Assembly (NCBI GenBank): GCA_017512365.1
Contig: JAFWGQ010000071.1
Location: 1-64,000, forward strand
DNA length: 64,000 bases
Direction: 5' to 3'
From: Mogibacterium sp.
GTDB taxonomy: Bacteria; Bacillota; Clostridia; Peptostreptococcales; Anaerovoracaceae
The notes beneath the pieces are model-generated. The model made no database searches. It was not told the DNA's origin and was given only the letters and a program-made list of their open reading frames with translations. The translations under genes were made by a program, and so were the position numbers. Below are positions 38,040-46,498 of the stretch, in pieces. Within the stretch, counting starts at the first letter, position 1, and every line of letters starts with the position of its first letter.

Positions 38040-39143
38040 GTGAAGTACAAGACAAGGACGGTCGTAACGATAGCCTTTTCACTTGCCCTTCTGTTCTGCG
38101 CGGGCCGGATGACAGCATTCGGCGCGGATCAGGGCGTAAGCGTCAGCGCGGGCGCCGGACAGGAGGAATCTGTCACGGTCGACAGTGATGTGAACGCCGG
38201 CAAAACTGATGCGGTTACGGTATCTGCTGAAGGCGAAGGCTCCGATGCGTCGGCGGTGGTCAACGGGGACGTGAGCTCCGATGAAGGACACGGCCTTGTG
38301 ATATCCGCGGACGAGGGCAGCGCGTCGGCAGTCGTGAACGGCGATCTGAAGGGCGACGAAGACGGCATAGACGCCAAGGCTGATAACGGCGGGACAGTAA
38401 CGGCCGAAGTGAACGGGGACGTCGAATCGAACGAAGACGACGGCATCGATGCGGCGGCAGACAACGGATCGAAGATAGACATCACGGTCGACGGGGATAT
38501 CAGGGCCAAAGAAGAAAGCGGAATGGACCTCAAGGTGTCCGGAGGAAGCAGCATCAACGTCGCGGTCACCGGCACGGTCGAGGGAAAGGAAGCCGGCATT
38601 GTCACGAATGCCTGCACGCCGGACTGCGACGGTACAGTGAGCGTCACTGCCTGGAAGATCGTTGTCAGAAAGGACGGGAACGGAAAGGAATTTGTCGCGC
38701 TCGATCAGAACAGAAACATAAACAGAAAATTTGAGAAGACCATAAAATACATCATCAGGATCAGAGACAGGGACAAGGGCATCATCAGCCTTCCCGGACT
38801 GACAAAGGGAAAGCACGGATACACCGCTCTTGAGGGCGATAAGGTCAGGGTCAGGATCGAGATCCCGGAAGGCTATGAACTTGAACATGTATACTGTGAT
38901 GAGGGTAAGGAGCTCGAGGCATACAGAGGAGATGACGGATTCTGGTATGTCACGGTCCCAAAAGGCGGCGGAGTCATTCTTTCGGCAGATATGTGCAGGT
39001 ATGCCGCGGACAGCGGAGAAGGCTACAGGGCATCATCTCCGAATACGGGAGATAAGGAAGAGCTGGCCGCGTGGTCCGCTGTGATGCTGACTACTCTGGC
39101 GCTTCTTATCGCCATGATGAGAAACAAATCTCTGAACAGGTAG
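38040..39143 (+). CDS. Cell-wall anchored surface protein with SPNTG sorting signal
   Basis: 367 residues from GTG 38040. Signal peptide 1-31. Residues 35-210 repeat short units containing VNGDV/VNGDL and ADNG, spaced about 35 residues, probably forming a right-handed beta solenoid. A middle domain (215-320) is unassigned. The end has the sorting layout: SPNTGD, a hydrophobic segment (LAAWSAVMLTTLALLIAMM) and the basic tail RNKSLNR. The Pro-x-Thr-Gly core fits sortases that accept NPxTG/SPxTG. No sortase gene is in the window. Confidence 0.82.
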   Translation: MKYKTRTVVTIAFSLALLFCAGRMTAFGADQGVSVSAGAGQEESVTVDSDVNAGKTDAVTVSAEGEGSDASAVVNGDVSSDEGHGLVISADEGSASAVVNGDLKGDEDGIDAKADNGGTVTAEVNGDVESNEDDGIDAAADNGSKIDITVDGDIRAKEESGMDLKVSGGSSINVAVTGTVEGKEAGIVTNACTPDCDGTVSVTAWKIVVRKDGNGKEFVALDQNRNINRKFEKTIKYIIRIRDRDKGIISLPGLTKGKHGYTALEGDKVRVRIEIPEGYELEHVYCDEGKELEAYRGDDGFWYVTVPKGGGVILSADMCRYAADSGEGYRASSPNTGDKEELAAWSAVMLTTLALLIAMMRNKSLNR

Positions 39144-39147
39144 TTTA

Positions 39148-39176
39148 TTGACAAATAAATACGAAGCGTATAATAT
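39148..39176 (+). promoter_or_regulatory. Promoter of tmRNA
   Basis: TTGACA (39148-39153) and TATAAT/TAATAT (39169-39176); with TAATAT the spacer is 17 bases. Expected transcription start about 39182, 75 bases before the mature tmRNA. Confidence 0.6.
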
Positions 39177-39178
39177 TA

Positions 39179-39204
39179 GGCAGCGGTGAAAACTGCTGCC
39201 TTTT
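39179..39204 (+). terminator. Terminator overlapping the tmRNA promoter region
   Basis: GGCAGC and GCTGCC pair around a 10-base loop, followed by TTTT. It would end the surface-protein transcript; the tmRNA start site falls within its left arm. Confidence 0.65.
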
Positions 39205-39256
39205 GCGCGTTATACACCCTGGCACCGGCTGCATGGTCCGGTCCGGCGCATCTTAT

Positions 39257-39611
39257 GGGGGCGTAATGGTTTCGACAGGTGTGTGGAACGAAGATAAGCG
39301 AGCCGTGGCGGTGATCCACGTTAAAAGTACCCGTTAAGAAGAAACGCTAAAACAAACAACAACTTCGCACTGGCTGCATAGTTCAGCCCCGCGCGTCGGC
39401 CTCAGGTCACCTGCAGCCTGAGATCCCGGCGTCATCAATGCAGGGACCTTCTGCGTGAGTTCCCGGTAACGCAGGAGTACCTACGGGATAGCGAAACCCC
39501 AAGTCTGCCGCATCGGCGAGGGGCGAGCGAAACAACAGCGAACGGCTGCGCTCGGAGAAAGTCTTCTGGAAATACTCTTGGACGTGGGTTCGACTCCCAC
39601 CGCTTCCACCA
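39257..39611 (+). ncRNA. ssrA: tmRNA
   Basis: 355 nt. The 5' end GGGGGCGTAATGGTTTCGAC and the 3' end GTTCGACTCCCACCGCTTCC followed by ACCA form the Ala-tRNA-like domain (GGGGGCG pairs with CGCTTCC). The tag reading frame is GCT AAA ACA AAC AAC AAC TTC GCA CTG GCT GCA TAG, giving AKTNNNFALAA, close to other clostridial tags. Its partner smpB is at 26652. The 3' end of tmRNA genes is a frequent integration site, and accessory DNA begins directly after it. Confidence 0.97.
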
Positions 39612-40093
39612 AAAACAGGCCAGATTGAGTAAAATCAGTCTGGCTCTTTATTTGCAAGGGATCCCGCTGTTTTCAAGCACTTCAGCGATTTTGAGGAATA
39701 TGATAAAACCTCACTCCGCCACGCTCCACCGCATCCGGCAGCAGGTTTTTTGGCTCAAAAAGTTCGCAAATGAGTTCGCGCCGGAATGTCAGAAATCGCA
39801 AAATTTGTACAAATTTCGCAGGCATAATTGACAGACCTATCCCCGCAATTGTCAAGCCGTCAGGCGCAGACAGAGCGGCAGGAAGGTCGTCTGTCAGGAC
39901 TGCCCAAGAGAGCAAGCGACAGCGCAGCTCGATTGGATGCAGTCTACGGCTGACAGACGTCCAGGTTTTGTCCAACGATAAATCAGGTAGAAAAGTGCCT
40001 GCACTTTTCTACCCGGAGGTGCAGATCGCACAATTGTGAGCACTGATACATTACTGTAAACTGAAAACAAAAACGGTATGAAGGAGGTGCGTC
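39612..40093. other. Non-coding boundary between tmRNA and the accessory region
   Basis: No convincing gene on either strand. A hairpin GCCAGATT/AGTCTGGC (39619-39644) followed by TCTTTATTT should terminate tmRNA. Further right lie a perfect 16-bp palindrome AAATTTGTACAAATTT (39801-39816) and a 28-bp inverted repeat with arms GGTAGAAAAGTGC / GCACTTTTCTACC (39986-40013). These look like protein-binding sites of a mobile element; no integrase gene remains. Confidence 0.55.
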
Positions 40094-40234
40094 ATGTTCA
40101 AGCCGAAATATAGATTCACACATGAAGAAATAAGAATAATCGTCATGGCTCTCGTCGAGCTCAAGAACTCTCTCATAGCCGAGGGTCGATACACCGATCC
40201 TGTAGATGAGCTCCTTGTTAAGTTCATAGACTGA
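40094..40234 (+). CDS. Small conserved-looking protein of the integrative element
   Basis: 46 residues, ATG 40094 seven bases after AAGGAGGTG. Sequence begins MFKPKYRFTHEEIRIIVMAL and ends VDELLVKFID; it is helical and soluble. Small proteins of this type (E-I-x-x-I-V-x-A-L followed by a GRYTDxVDELL end) occur at the head of clostridial integrative elements. No function is known. A terminator (40266-40296) follows. Confidence 0.75.
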   Translation: MFKPKYRFTHEEIRIIVMALVELKNSLIAEGRYTDPVDELLVKFID

Positions 40235-40265
40235 TATATCCTGCCGGCAAGGCAGCTACATAGAT

Positions 40266-40296
40266 GCTCTGCATAATACGGTGCAGGGCGTTTTTT
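40266..40296 (+). terminator. Rho-independent terminator
   Basis: GCTCTGCA and TGCAGGGC pair (one G-T) around an 8-base loop, then GTTTTTT. Confidence 0.75.
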
Positions 40297-40332
40297 GTTG
40301 CAGCCGGCTGACCCGGCAGAAAGGAATCCAAA

Positions 40333-40872
40333 ATGATAAAGCCAATCAAGATCAAGAAAAATATTTCAGAGAAGAACAGTAAGCCTGAGAAGACTGCGGA
40401 CGAGATCAGCATCTTCATCGATCTGGACGACATGGGACCCGCTCCGGAGAATGCTCCGCAGTATGACTGCGATATGAGCCCGTTGGAGGTGTTTGCATCA
40501 GAGATGGTCTTTTATATGGCAGAAAGGGCGGCTAAGATCTTCACTTTTGTTGTTGACGGTCTGAATCTCATCTCGGTCAAGCAGATCATCAGCATGCTGG
40601 AAGATGCGGAGCCTGAAGAAGCGGTAGGTATTCTGCAGGCGGTATTCCTGTCCAACGGGAGAAGAACCGATGCGGACATGCTCGGTATGCTGGATATCTG
40701 TAAAAACCATTATGACGGCGCGTACGATGAGTTCATGGACATGTTTTTCCAGACTGATGAGATCGACTGGTTCGTAATGGACAACTGGTTCGATGAATAC
40801 AGAGAGCCGACAGAAGGAATGAAGATAGTGGACGGGAGGTTGCTCGATGTCGAAGGTGATTGCAGTTTGTAA
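40333..40872 (+). CDS. Uncharacterised acidic protein upstream of parA
   Basis: 179 residues, ATG 40333 after AAAGGA. The first 25 residues are basic; the rest is acidic and helical (ISIFIDLDDMGPAPENA, then IISMLEDAEPEEAVGILQAVF). No membrane segment or known motif was recognised. Its last 26 bases overlap parA, and the parA ribosome site GGGAGG lies inside it, so it belongs to the par operon. A role in segregation or element control is inference from position only. Confidence 0.7.
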   Translation: MIKPIKIKKNISEKNSKPEKTADEISIFIDLDDMGPAPENAPQYDCDMSPLEVFASEMVFYMAERAAKIFTFVVDGLNLISVKQIISMLEDAEPEEAVGILQAVFLSNGRRTDADMLGMLDICKNHYDGAYDEFMDMFFQTDEIDWFVMDNWFDEYREPTEGMKIVDGRLLDVEGDCSL

Positions 40873-41665
40873 CCAGAAGGGAGGAGTCGGCAAGACGACC
40901 ACTGCGCTGAATCTCGGCGCAGGGCTTGCCGCAAACGGCAGGAGGGTCCTGCTTGTAGACGCGGACCCTCAAAGCGACCTGACCACATCCGCAGGGATCG
41001 ATGCTGACAGCCTGGAGAGATCACTCGGCAGACTCATGTATCTGATAACGGAAGATTACAAGCCGATCGTTCAGGACACCATAATCCATCACAGTGAGGG
41101 CTTCGACGTACTTCCGTCCAATCTCGAACTCTCCTCAATGGAGACCAGACTCGTCAATGCGATGAGCCGTGAGAAGGTGCTGGATAATCTCCTGAAGGAA
41201 GTGAAGAATGATTACGATTATGTGCTTATAGACTGCATGCCGTCGCTCGGGATGCTCACCGTCAACGCGCTCACTGCCGCAGACAGCGTGATCATACCGG
41301 TGCAGGCTCAGTACCTTCCGGCAAAGGGAATGACACAGCTGATGCGGAGCATAGATATGGTCAGGAACCATACGAATGAAAACCTGAAGATCGATGGCAT
41401 CATCATGACGCTTGTCGACGGGAGGACCAATCTGGCGAGGGATGTAATAAGTACGATCAGGACGAATTACGGTATGAACATCCGGATATTCGATTCGCAG
41501 ATCCCTCTCGGTGTAAAGGCAGCCGAGGCAAGCAAAACGGGACAGAGTATATTTGCATATGACAGAGACAGCAAGCCGGCTAAGGCTTATGAGGCGCTGA
41601 CAAAGGAGGTGATCGCGGATGCCGAAAGAAACAGGAAACGGGATAAAGCTGCCGTCGCTCGATGA
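40847..41665 (+). CDS. ParA-family ATPase
   Basis: 272 residues. Deviant Walker A near the N-terminus: NQKGGVGKTTTALNLG, then VDADPQSDLT and the Walker B region DYVLIDCMPSLGMLTVNAL. ParA proteins move plasmids, chromosomes or integrative elements together with ParB. No N-terminal helix-turn-helix, as in type Ib or chromosomal forms. parB overlaps by 47 bases. Context (a tmRNA-adjacent element) suggests element maintenance. Confidence 0.93.
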   Translation: MSKVIAVCNQKGGVGKTTTALNLGAGLAANGRRVLLVDADPQSDLTTSAGIDADSLERSLGRLMYLITEDYKPIVQDTIIHHSEGFDVLPSNLELSSMETRLVNAMSREKVLDNLLKEVKNDYDYVLIDCMPSLGMLTVNALTAADSVIIPVQAQYLPAKGMTQLMRSIDMVRNHTNENLKIDGIIMTLVDGRTNLARDVISTIRTNYGMNIRIFDSQIPLGVKAAEASKTGQSIFAYDRDSKPAKAYEALTKEVIADAERNRKRDKAAVAR

Positions 41666-42704
41666 ACTCTTTTCATCACAGGAGGAGAGAGATGACGCGA
41701 AGCTGAAGCGTATCCATGAGATCCCGATCAATGAGATCGATCCGTTCCCGGATCATCCCTTCAAGGTCAGAGATGACGAGGACATGATGAACCTCATCGA
41801 AAGCATCAGGGCCCAGGGTGTGCTCACTCCATGTATGGTGAGAAAGAAGAAGGACGGCAGGTACGAGCTTGTCTCCGGGCACAGGCGTAAGCGTGCCTGC
41901 GAGCTGCTCGGTATGGACACTCTGAGGTGCGAGATAGTTGAGCTTTCAAAAGAGCAGGCGACTATCCTGATGACTGAATCGAACTTCCAGAGATCTACCA
42001 TCCTGCCGTCCGAGAAGGCGTTCGCATATAAGATGAGGCTCGACGCCATGAAGATGCTCGTCTCCAGAATGGTGGAGAACCAGAAAAAGGGGAGAAACTA
42101 CGGCGGAGAGCCTGTCGGACCACAGCTTGAGAAAGCGAGAGAACATCTGAAGAATTCATACGGCATTTCAGATGAGTATGCTGATGCTCTCGGCAATGCG
42201 GAGTCAAGAAGACATGACCATGTCGTGCGCCCAGTGGGCGCACGGGATAACAGATCCGACGAAATGCTGGCGAAAGAGGTAGGGGATAGTGCGCGGCAGA
42301 TCCAGCGATATATCCGCCTCACAGAACTGATCCCGGAACTCCTTGATCTGGTCGATGAGGGCAAGATGGGTATCCGTCCGGCTGTCGAGCTTTCATATAT
42401 CGGACCGAGGCAGCGCGATGTGCTTGAAGCCATAGAGATGGAGCAGTGCACACCGACACATGAGCAGGCCAAGAGAATGAGAAAGCTCTACGAAGAGCAG
42501 AAACTCACGCCTGAAGCAATCGAGGCGGTCATGATGGAGCAGAAGGGAAATCAGAAGGAGAGAATAGTCCTGAAATCCGAAAGATTCAGCAGGCTCTTTC
42601 CTCCTGACCTGCCTGCTTCAAAGCGAGAGGACTATGTGGCGGCTGCCATGGAGTATTATGCAAGGCACAGACAAAGGCAGCGTGACAGAGATGACGCCAG
42701 ATAG
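41619..42704 (+). CDS. ParB/RepB/Spo0J-type partition protein
   Basis: 361 residues; ATG 41619 follows AAAGGAGGTGATC inside parA. The ParB N-terminal domain is clear: INEIDPFPDHPF, IRAQGVLTPCMVR and the GHRRKRACELLGM motif, which in ParB-CTPases contacts nucleotide. ATILMTESNFQR follows. The middle holds a helix-turn-helix (AKEVGDSARQIQRYIRLTEL). The C-terminus is basic and Arg-rich. Such ParB proteins are common on clostridial conjugative elements. Confidence 0.92.
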   Translation: MPKETGNGIKLPSLDELFSSQEERDDAKLKRIHEIPINEIDPFPDHPFKVRDDEDMMNLIESIRAQGVLTPCMVRKKKDGRYELVSGHRRKRACELLGMDTLRCEIVELSKEQATILMTESNFQRSTILPSEKAFAYKMRLDAMKMLVSRMVENQKKGRNYGGEPVGPQLEKAREHLKNSYGISDEYADALGNAESRRHDHVVRPVGARDNRSDEMLAKEVGDSARQIQRYIRLTELIPELLDLVDEGKMGIRPAVELSYIGPRQRDVLEAIEMEQCTPTHEQAKRMRKLYEEQKLTPEAIEAVMMEQKGNQKERIVLKSERFSRLFPPDLPASKREDYVAAAMEYYARHRQRQRDRDDAR

Positions 42705-42863
42705 CAAATTATGTGGCATGAGTCTATCGCATGAGGAGCATGTTTTCCCGTCTCCTCCCCTGAAACCCCTCCTCTCAGACTACCGGTTACTTCCCGAAGA
42801 ATAAGAGAATGAGTAGTATAGCATAATATATTAATAATAATCGCAATATCCTTACAAGGCATG

Positions 42864-42900
42864 AACGCTCAGATCCAAGTGACCTGGGCGTTTTTCTTTT
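42864..42900 (+). terminator. Terminator after parB
   Basis: AACGCTCAG and CTGGGCGTT pair around an 11-base loop, then TTTTCTTTT. The gap 42705-42863 holds nothing else recognised. Confidence 0.8.
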
Positions 42901-42926
42901 GCCCGGAATTGCGGGAAAGGAGTCAT

Positions 42927-43100
42927 ATGACAAACGACAAAGACAAGAACGGTAATCCCGACGTGATCATGTGCACGGATGATGCAGGCATGCAGCTGTA
43001 TCTCAGCGAGAGGGCAGCTAACAGGCTCTCATGGATCCTTACAGGAGTCCTGATCCTGATAAGCATGCCGGTGTTCATCCTCGCATTCATGTCGATGTGA
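42927..43100 (+). CDS. Small single-pass membrane protein
   Basis: 57 residues from ATG 42927 behind GAAAGGAGTC. The polar N-terminal 33 residues (NDKDKNGNPDVIMCTDDAG) are followed by one membrane helix (about 34-56). Located between the par operon and the adhesin gene, 22 bases before the latter, so likely cotranscribed with it. No known family was recognised. Confidence 0.7.
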   Translation: MTNDKDKNGNPDVIMCTDDAGMQLYLSERAANRLSWILTGVLILISMPVFILAFMSM

Positions 43101-43122
43101 AAACGAGAAAGGAGAAAACGCA

Positions 43123-45321
43123 ATGACAGTTAAGAATCACAAAAGCGCAGCAAGGCGGCTGGTGACTGCGATGCTTGCCTTGATCATGACGCTCGGAATG
43201 ATCACGGCGGCTGCAGGCACAGTGCATGCTGCGGCACAGACGGTAACACTCAAGTACGGATCACAGATCTGGTTCGGCGATCACCCGTTATCCGGACACA
43301 CATCACTCAAGTGGGTGACGCATATCGACGGAGAAGCCGTGGATACTGACGAGATCCCGGGTGTAAGCAGGTCTTATGCCTACTGTGTGCAGCCTATGGC
43401 AGACCCGCCTCCGGAAGGGACATACAACATCTCAATCATCGATGATGATGACACGGGCAGGATCTCAAAGATGAGGAAGCTCGTCTACTATCTGCCGGGA
43501 TCCTATGGATACACCAAGGTGACGAAATCCAGATGGTTCTCAGGCTACTCCATGGAGGACGCATATGCCATCGGACACACAGCGCTGTCCTGGATCTACG
43601 ATAACTACAAAGAAGACGATACAGTCTGGGGCGGAGCGCCGTCAGACTTCAGGGCGAAAACAAAAGCTATCGTCAGTGACCTGGCAAATCTTCCTGATCC
43701 GCCGGAGAGCTTTGAAGTTTTCTGGGTAAGAAGGGAAGGCAGACAGGACGTGTTCGGAGCCTTCTACAACACGGAGTACGGAAAGGTGAAAGTCGCGAAG
43801 AGCGGAGACCTTACAGGCATCACTAGCGGCAACAAGTGCTACAGCCTCGGCGGAGCTCAGTTCACACTGTATACGAACCAGGCGTGCACGGAAAGAGCGA
43901 CCCTGAAGAACGGTAACGCAGCCGTCATCACTACAAAAGCAGACGGATCCTCAGACCCTGTCGAGCTCGAGACCGGCGACTACTATATCAGGGAGACCAA
44001 GGCTCCTGTAGGCTATGCGCTGGATACTACGGTCAAGAAGATCACGGTGAATAAGGATGCGACCTATACCTACAGCTGCAAGGATATGCCTATCTCTGAT
44101 CCGATCGATCTGCTCCTCACAAAGATCCCTGCCGGATATCCACATAACTACGGAGAAGGCGATGCGACTCTGGCAGGAGCAGTCTATGAATTCAAGTACT
44201 ACGACGGACAGTACAGCACGGCAGCCCAGGCTGAGAGCACAGGGACCCTGAAGGCGACATGGTATCTCGTGACTGATGCAAATGGAAAGATCAGCGGACA
44301 GAATCCGGTGACTGCATCCGGCTATACGAGCTCTGCATTCTACAGGGACAAGGCGGGTAAGATATGCTATCCTCTCGGGACCTATGTGATCTGTGAGGTC
44401 AAGGCACCGACGGGATATCTTGTCAACTCTGCGAAGCTCATAAACCATGTGACAGAGGACGGCACGGACAAGACACCGGTCAGGACATATAACGAGAGCA
44501 TCAATGGCGATGACACGATCATCAGGGGCGGCGTGAAGCTTGCCAAGATCGACAACGACCTCGATGAGGCATATGCCCAGGGAGATGCGACTCTGGCCGG
44601 AGCCGAGTTCACCATCTACAACCAGTCTGCACAGACTGTGATGGTCGGAGGAAAGGAGATCGCAAAGGGAGCCGCAGCGCTCACCATAACAACGAATGCG
44701 GATGGCATCGCAGCTTCTGATGCACATGCTCTCCCATACGGATCGTATCTTGTGAAGGAAACAAAGCCTTCCAAGGGCTATCTCCTGAACACAGAATGGT
44801 CCAGAGCATTCACTGTCCGACAGGACGGAGTGATCGTTGATCTGTCCGGTGACAAGGTAAGAGAAGCCGTCATAAGAGGCGGAGTGCAGATCATAAAGAG
44901 AGACAAGGAGCTGAAGAAGTCCGAGGCTCTCGGCGGAGCACACCTCGACGGCATCGTGATGACGATCAAGAACGTGTCCGGAAGAGACGTGGTGGTCAGA
45001 AAAGACCTCGACAACAAGACCGACAAGGTCGACTGGAAGAAGCTCGAGTCCAAGGAGGCACTTCTGAAAGACGGAACGATAAAGCGTGTACCTACAGGAA
45101 AGGATGTCGGAAAGATCACAGTCCGCTGGAATGAAGAGAAGAAGGCATACACTGCCGAGACTCTTGCGGATGACCTGCCATACGGCACATACACTATCCG
45201 CGAATCCAAAACAAATGAGTCCTACCAGAGGACAGACAAGACGGAGCACATGTTCACGATCAGAGAGGACGGAGTCATCGTCTCTTACCGAAATCCATAC
45301 TGTATGTACATCTGTCAATAG
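43123..45321 (+). CDS. Thioester/SpaA-type adhesin, C-terminus lost by fusion
   Basis: 732 residues. Signal peptide 1-36. A thioester-domain motif YAYCVQPM near residue 87 suggests a Cys-Gln bond able to attach to host or partner amines. After about residue 220, at least four SpaA/Cna-B prealbumin-like domains follow, each opening with KVAKSGD-, LTKIPAG-, KLAKIDN- or QIIKRDK-like strands and ending in a YYIRETKAP or YLVKETKPS-like E-box (isopeptide-forming Lys/Asn/Glu sets). The protein should end in another linker, an LPxTG-type signal and a membrane helix. Instead it stops at IVSYRNPYCMYICQ, where it runs into a kptA fragment, so wall anchoring is lost. Confidence 0.85.
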   Translation: MTVKNHKSAARRLVTAMLALIMTLGMITAAAGTVHAAAQTVTLKYGSQIWFGDHPLSGHTSLKWVTHIDGEAVDTDEIPGVSRSYAYCVQPMADPPPEGTYNISIIDDDDTGRISKMRKLVYYLPGSYGYTKVTKSRWFSGYSMEDAYAIGHTALSWIYDNYKEDDTVWGGAPSDFRAKTKAIVSDLANLPDPPESFEVFWVRREGRQDVFGAFYNTEYGKVKVAKSGDLTGITSGNKCYSLGGAQFTLYTNQACTERATLKNGNAAVITTKADGSSDPVELETGDYYIRETKAPVGYALDTTVKKITVNKDATYTYSCKDMPISDPIDLLLTKIPAGYPHNYGEGDATLAGAVYEFKYYDGQYSTAAQAESTGTLKATWYLVTDANGKISGQNPVTASGYTSSAFYRDKAGKICYPLGTYVICEVKAPTGYLVNSAKLINHVTEDGTDKTPVRTYNESINGDDTIIRGGVKLAKIDNDLDEAYAQGDATLAGAEFTIYNQSAQTVMVGGKEIAKGAAALTITTNADGIAASDAHALPYGSYLVKETKPSKGYLLNTEWSRAFTVRQDGVIVDLSGDKVREAVIRGGVQIIKRDKELKKSEALGGAHLDGIVMTIKNVSGRDVVVRKDLDNKTDKVDWKKLESKEALLKDGTIKRVPTGKDVGKITVRWNEEKKAYTAETLADDLPYGTYTIRESKTNESYQRTDKTEHMFTIREDGVIVSYRNPYCMYICQ

Positions 45322-45494
45322 ATGCTGAGACAGCGAGGAAAGTCGGGCAGAGGCACGGCAAGCCTGTGATCTATACAGTAGATGTAGCTGCAATGCATGC
45401 CGACGGCTATAAGTTCTTCCGGTCAGTAAACGGGGTTTGGCTGACGAAGAGTGTTCCGAAGGAATACCTGTCTGTCAGCAAGGGAGAAGTATGA
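45291..45494 (+). pseudogene. kptA: 3' fragment of an RNA 2'-phosphotransferase gene
   Basis: In the frame starting at 45300 the DNA reads YVHLSIDAETARKV, then GQRHGKPVIYTVDVAAMHAD, GYKFFRSVNGVWLTKSVP and KEYLSV up to the stop at 45492-45494. This is the C-terminal third of KptA/Tpt1, including the R-H-G-K-P-V segment of the active site. The N-terminal two thirds are absent; the preceding DNA encodes the adhesin in another frame. It has no start codon, so it is a relic. Confidence 0.85.
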
Positions 45495-45497
45495 AAG

Positions 45498-45680
45498 ATG
45501 AACTATGCAATACCTAAAGATCCGAATATGCTCTACAGCTATATCAACATGATGCTGAGAGATCGGTATTCTTCGCTTGAGGAATTCTGCACAGTCAGTG
45601 ATGCAGACATAGAAGAGATAAAGGATATTCTGAAAAAGGAGGGTTATACGTACAACCCGGAATTGAATCAGTTCAGATGA
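45498..45680 (+). CDS. DUF4250 family protein
   Basis: 60 residues. The family pattern is plain: PKDPNMLYSYINMMLRDRYS, SLEEFCTV, then a two-helix end KKEGYTYNPELNQF. Function unknown; these small cytoplasmic proteins are common in Clostridia. ATG 45498 follows AAGGGAGAAG, four bases after the kptA fragment ends, so the ribosome site comes from the kptA end. Confidence 0.88.
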   Translation: MNYAIPKDPNMLYSYINMMLRDRYSSLEEFCTVSDADIEEIKDILKKEGYTYNPELNQFR

Positions 45681-45744
45681 AAAGGGATAAATATATAGCT
45701 GCAGTTAAGAGGCAAAAAACAATATCTGTATAATAAAACGACAG

Positions 45745-45784
45745 AATCGGGACAGAAATCGCAAGATATGTCCCGATTTCTTTT
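45745..45784 (+). terminator. Terminator directly upstream of the first cluster promoter
   Basis: AATCGGGACA and TGTCCCGATT pair perfectly (10 bp), followed by TTCTTTT, whose last T residues are the start of the TTGACA box. The same TTCTTTTGACAAA junction occurs at 58158-58170. Confidence 0.85.
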
Positions 45785-45811
45785 GACAAAATAGTTAGAC
45801 ACGACTAACAT
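45783..45811 (+). promoter_or_regulatory. Promoter with TetR-type operator (operon 1)
   Basis: TTGACA (45783-45788), 17-base spacer, TAACAT (45806-45811). The spacer and -10 contain the perfect palindrome GTTAG-ACACGA-CTAAC (45794-45809), so a bound repressor would block RNA polymerase. The same arrangement recurs at 58163. Confidence 0.8.
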
Positions 45812-45853
45812 ATAAAAAAGAGGAAGGATGCTTTCAAGGAGGCACTATAGACT

Positions 45854-46486
45854 ATGGGAATCATAAAGGACTACATGAATCAGACGAGGAAGCCTGAAGG
45901 GATCCTCGGGAAAATGATGATACTGGGCATGAATATGGGACATGCCGGAATGGCGAAATGGGGAACATCGTTTCTCGATGTCCGGCCACCTGAGCAGATA
46001 GTTGATCTTGGATGCGGCGGAGGCAGCAATCTTATGGCACTGGCTCTAAAGTATCCGGGGTCAACAGTTACCGGAGTTGATTATTCTCCGCTTTCCGTAA
46101 AGAAATCCAAAGAAAAAAATAAAGTGCTGATTGCTGCAGGTAAATGCAGCGTACAGCAGGGCGATGTCGCTGCGCTTACACTGGCTGACGAAACATTCGA
46201 TCTGGCAACTGCGTATGAGACAATTTACTTTTGGCCGGGCCTTGAGAAATGCTTTGCAGAAGTTGCAAGGGTACTGAAGCCGGACGGGACATTCATGATC
46301 GTCAATGAGGCGGACGGATATGATGCAGCTACAAAGAAGTATGAGGACATCATAGACGGAATGAAGGTCTATACACCGGGGCAGATCGAAGAAGCTTTGC
46401 TTACAGCCGGCTTCGAAGATGTGAAATCATATCACCATGGGAAGAAGCCGTGGATCACTGTTATTGCAAAGAAGAAAAAGCAGTAA
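45854..46486 (+). CDS. Class I SAM-dependent methyltransferase
   Basis: 210 residues, ATG after AAGGAGG. The Rossmann core: motif I VDLGCGGGSNLMALA (about 49-63), TGVDYSPLSV (motif II acid), QQGDVAALTLADETFDLATA and the post-motif VLKPDGTFMIVNE. Substrate unknown; it resembles Methyltransf_11/25 enzymes acting on small molecules. First gene behind the operator-controlled promoter; operon partners are ATC-hydrolase/methyltransferase fusions. Confidence 0.9.
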   Translation: MGIIKDYMNQTRKPEGILGKMMILGMNMGHAGMAKWGTSFLDVRPPEQIVDLGCGGGSNLMALALKYPGSTVTGVDYSPLSVKKSKEKNKVLIAAGKCSVQQGDVAALTLADETFDLATAYETIYFWPGLEKCFAEVARVLKPDGTFMIVNEADGYDAATKKYEDIIDGMKVYTPGQIEEALLTAGFEDVKSYHHGKKPWITVIAKKKKQ

Positions 46487-46498
46487 GGAGAGCTGGAA

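Noticed and set aside
39682-39975. 97-codon minus-strand frame next to tmRNA as an integrase remnant
   Set aside because: No tyrosine-recombinase R-H-R-Y residues or other motif could be seen; left as non-coding.
43951-45393. 480-codon open frame antisense to the adhesin gene
   Set aside because: No domain or start signal; the plus-strand SpaA-type repeats are clear.
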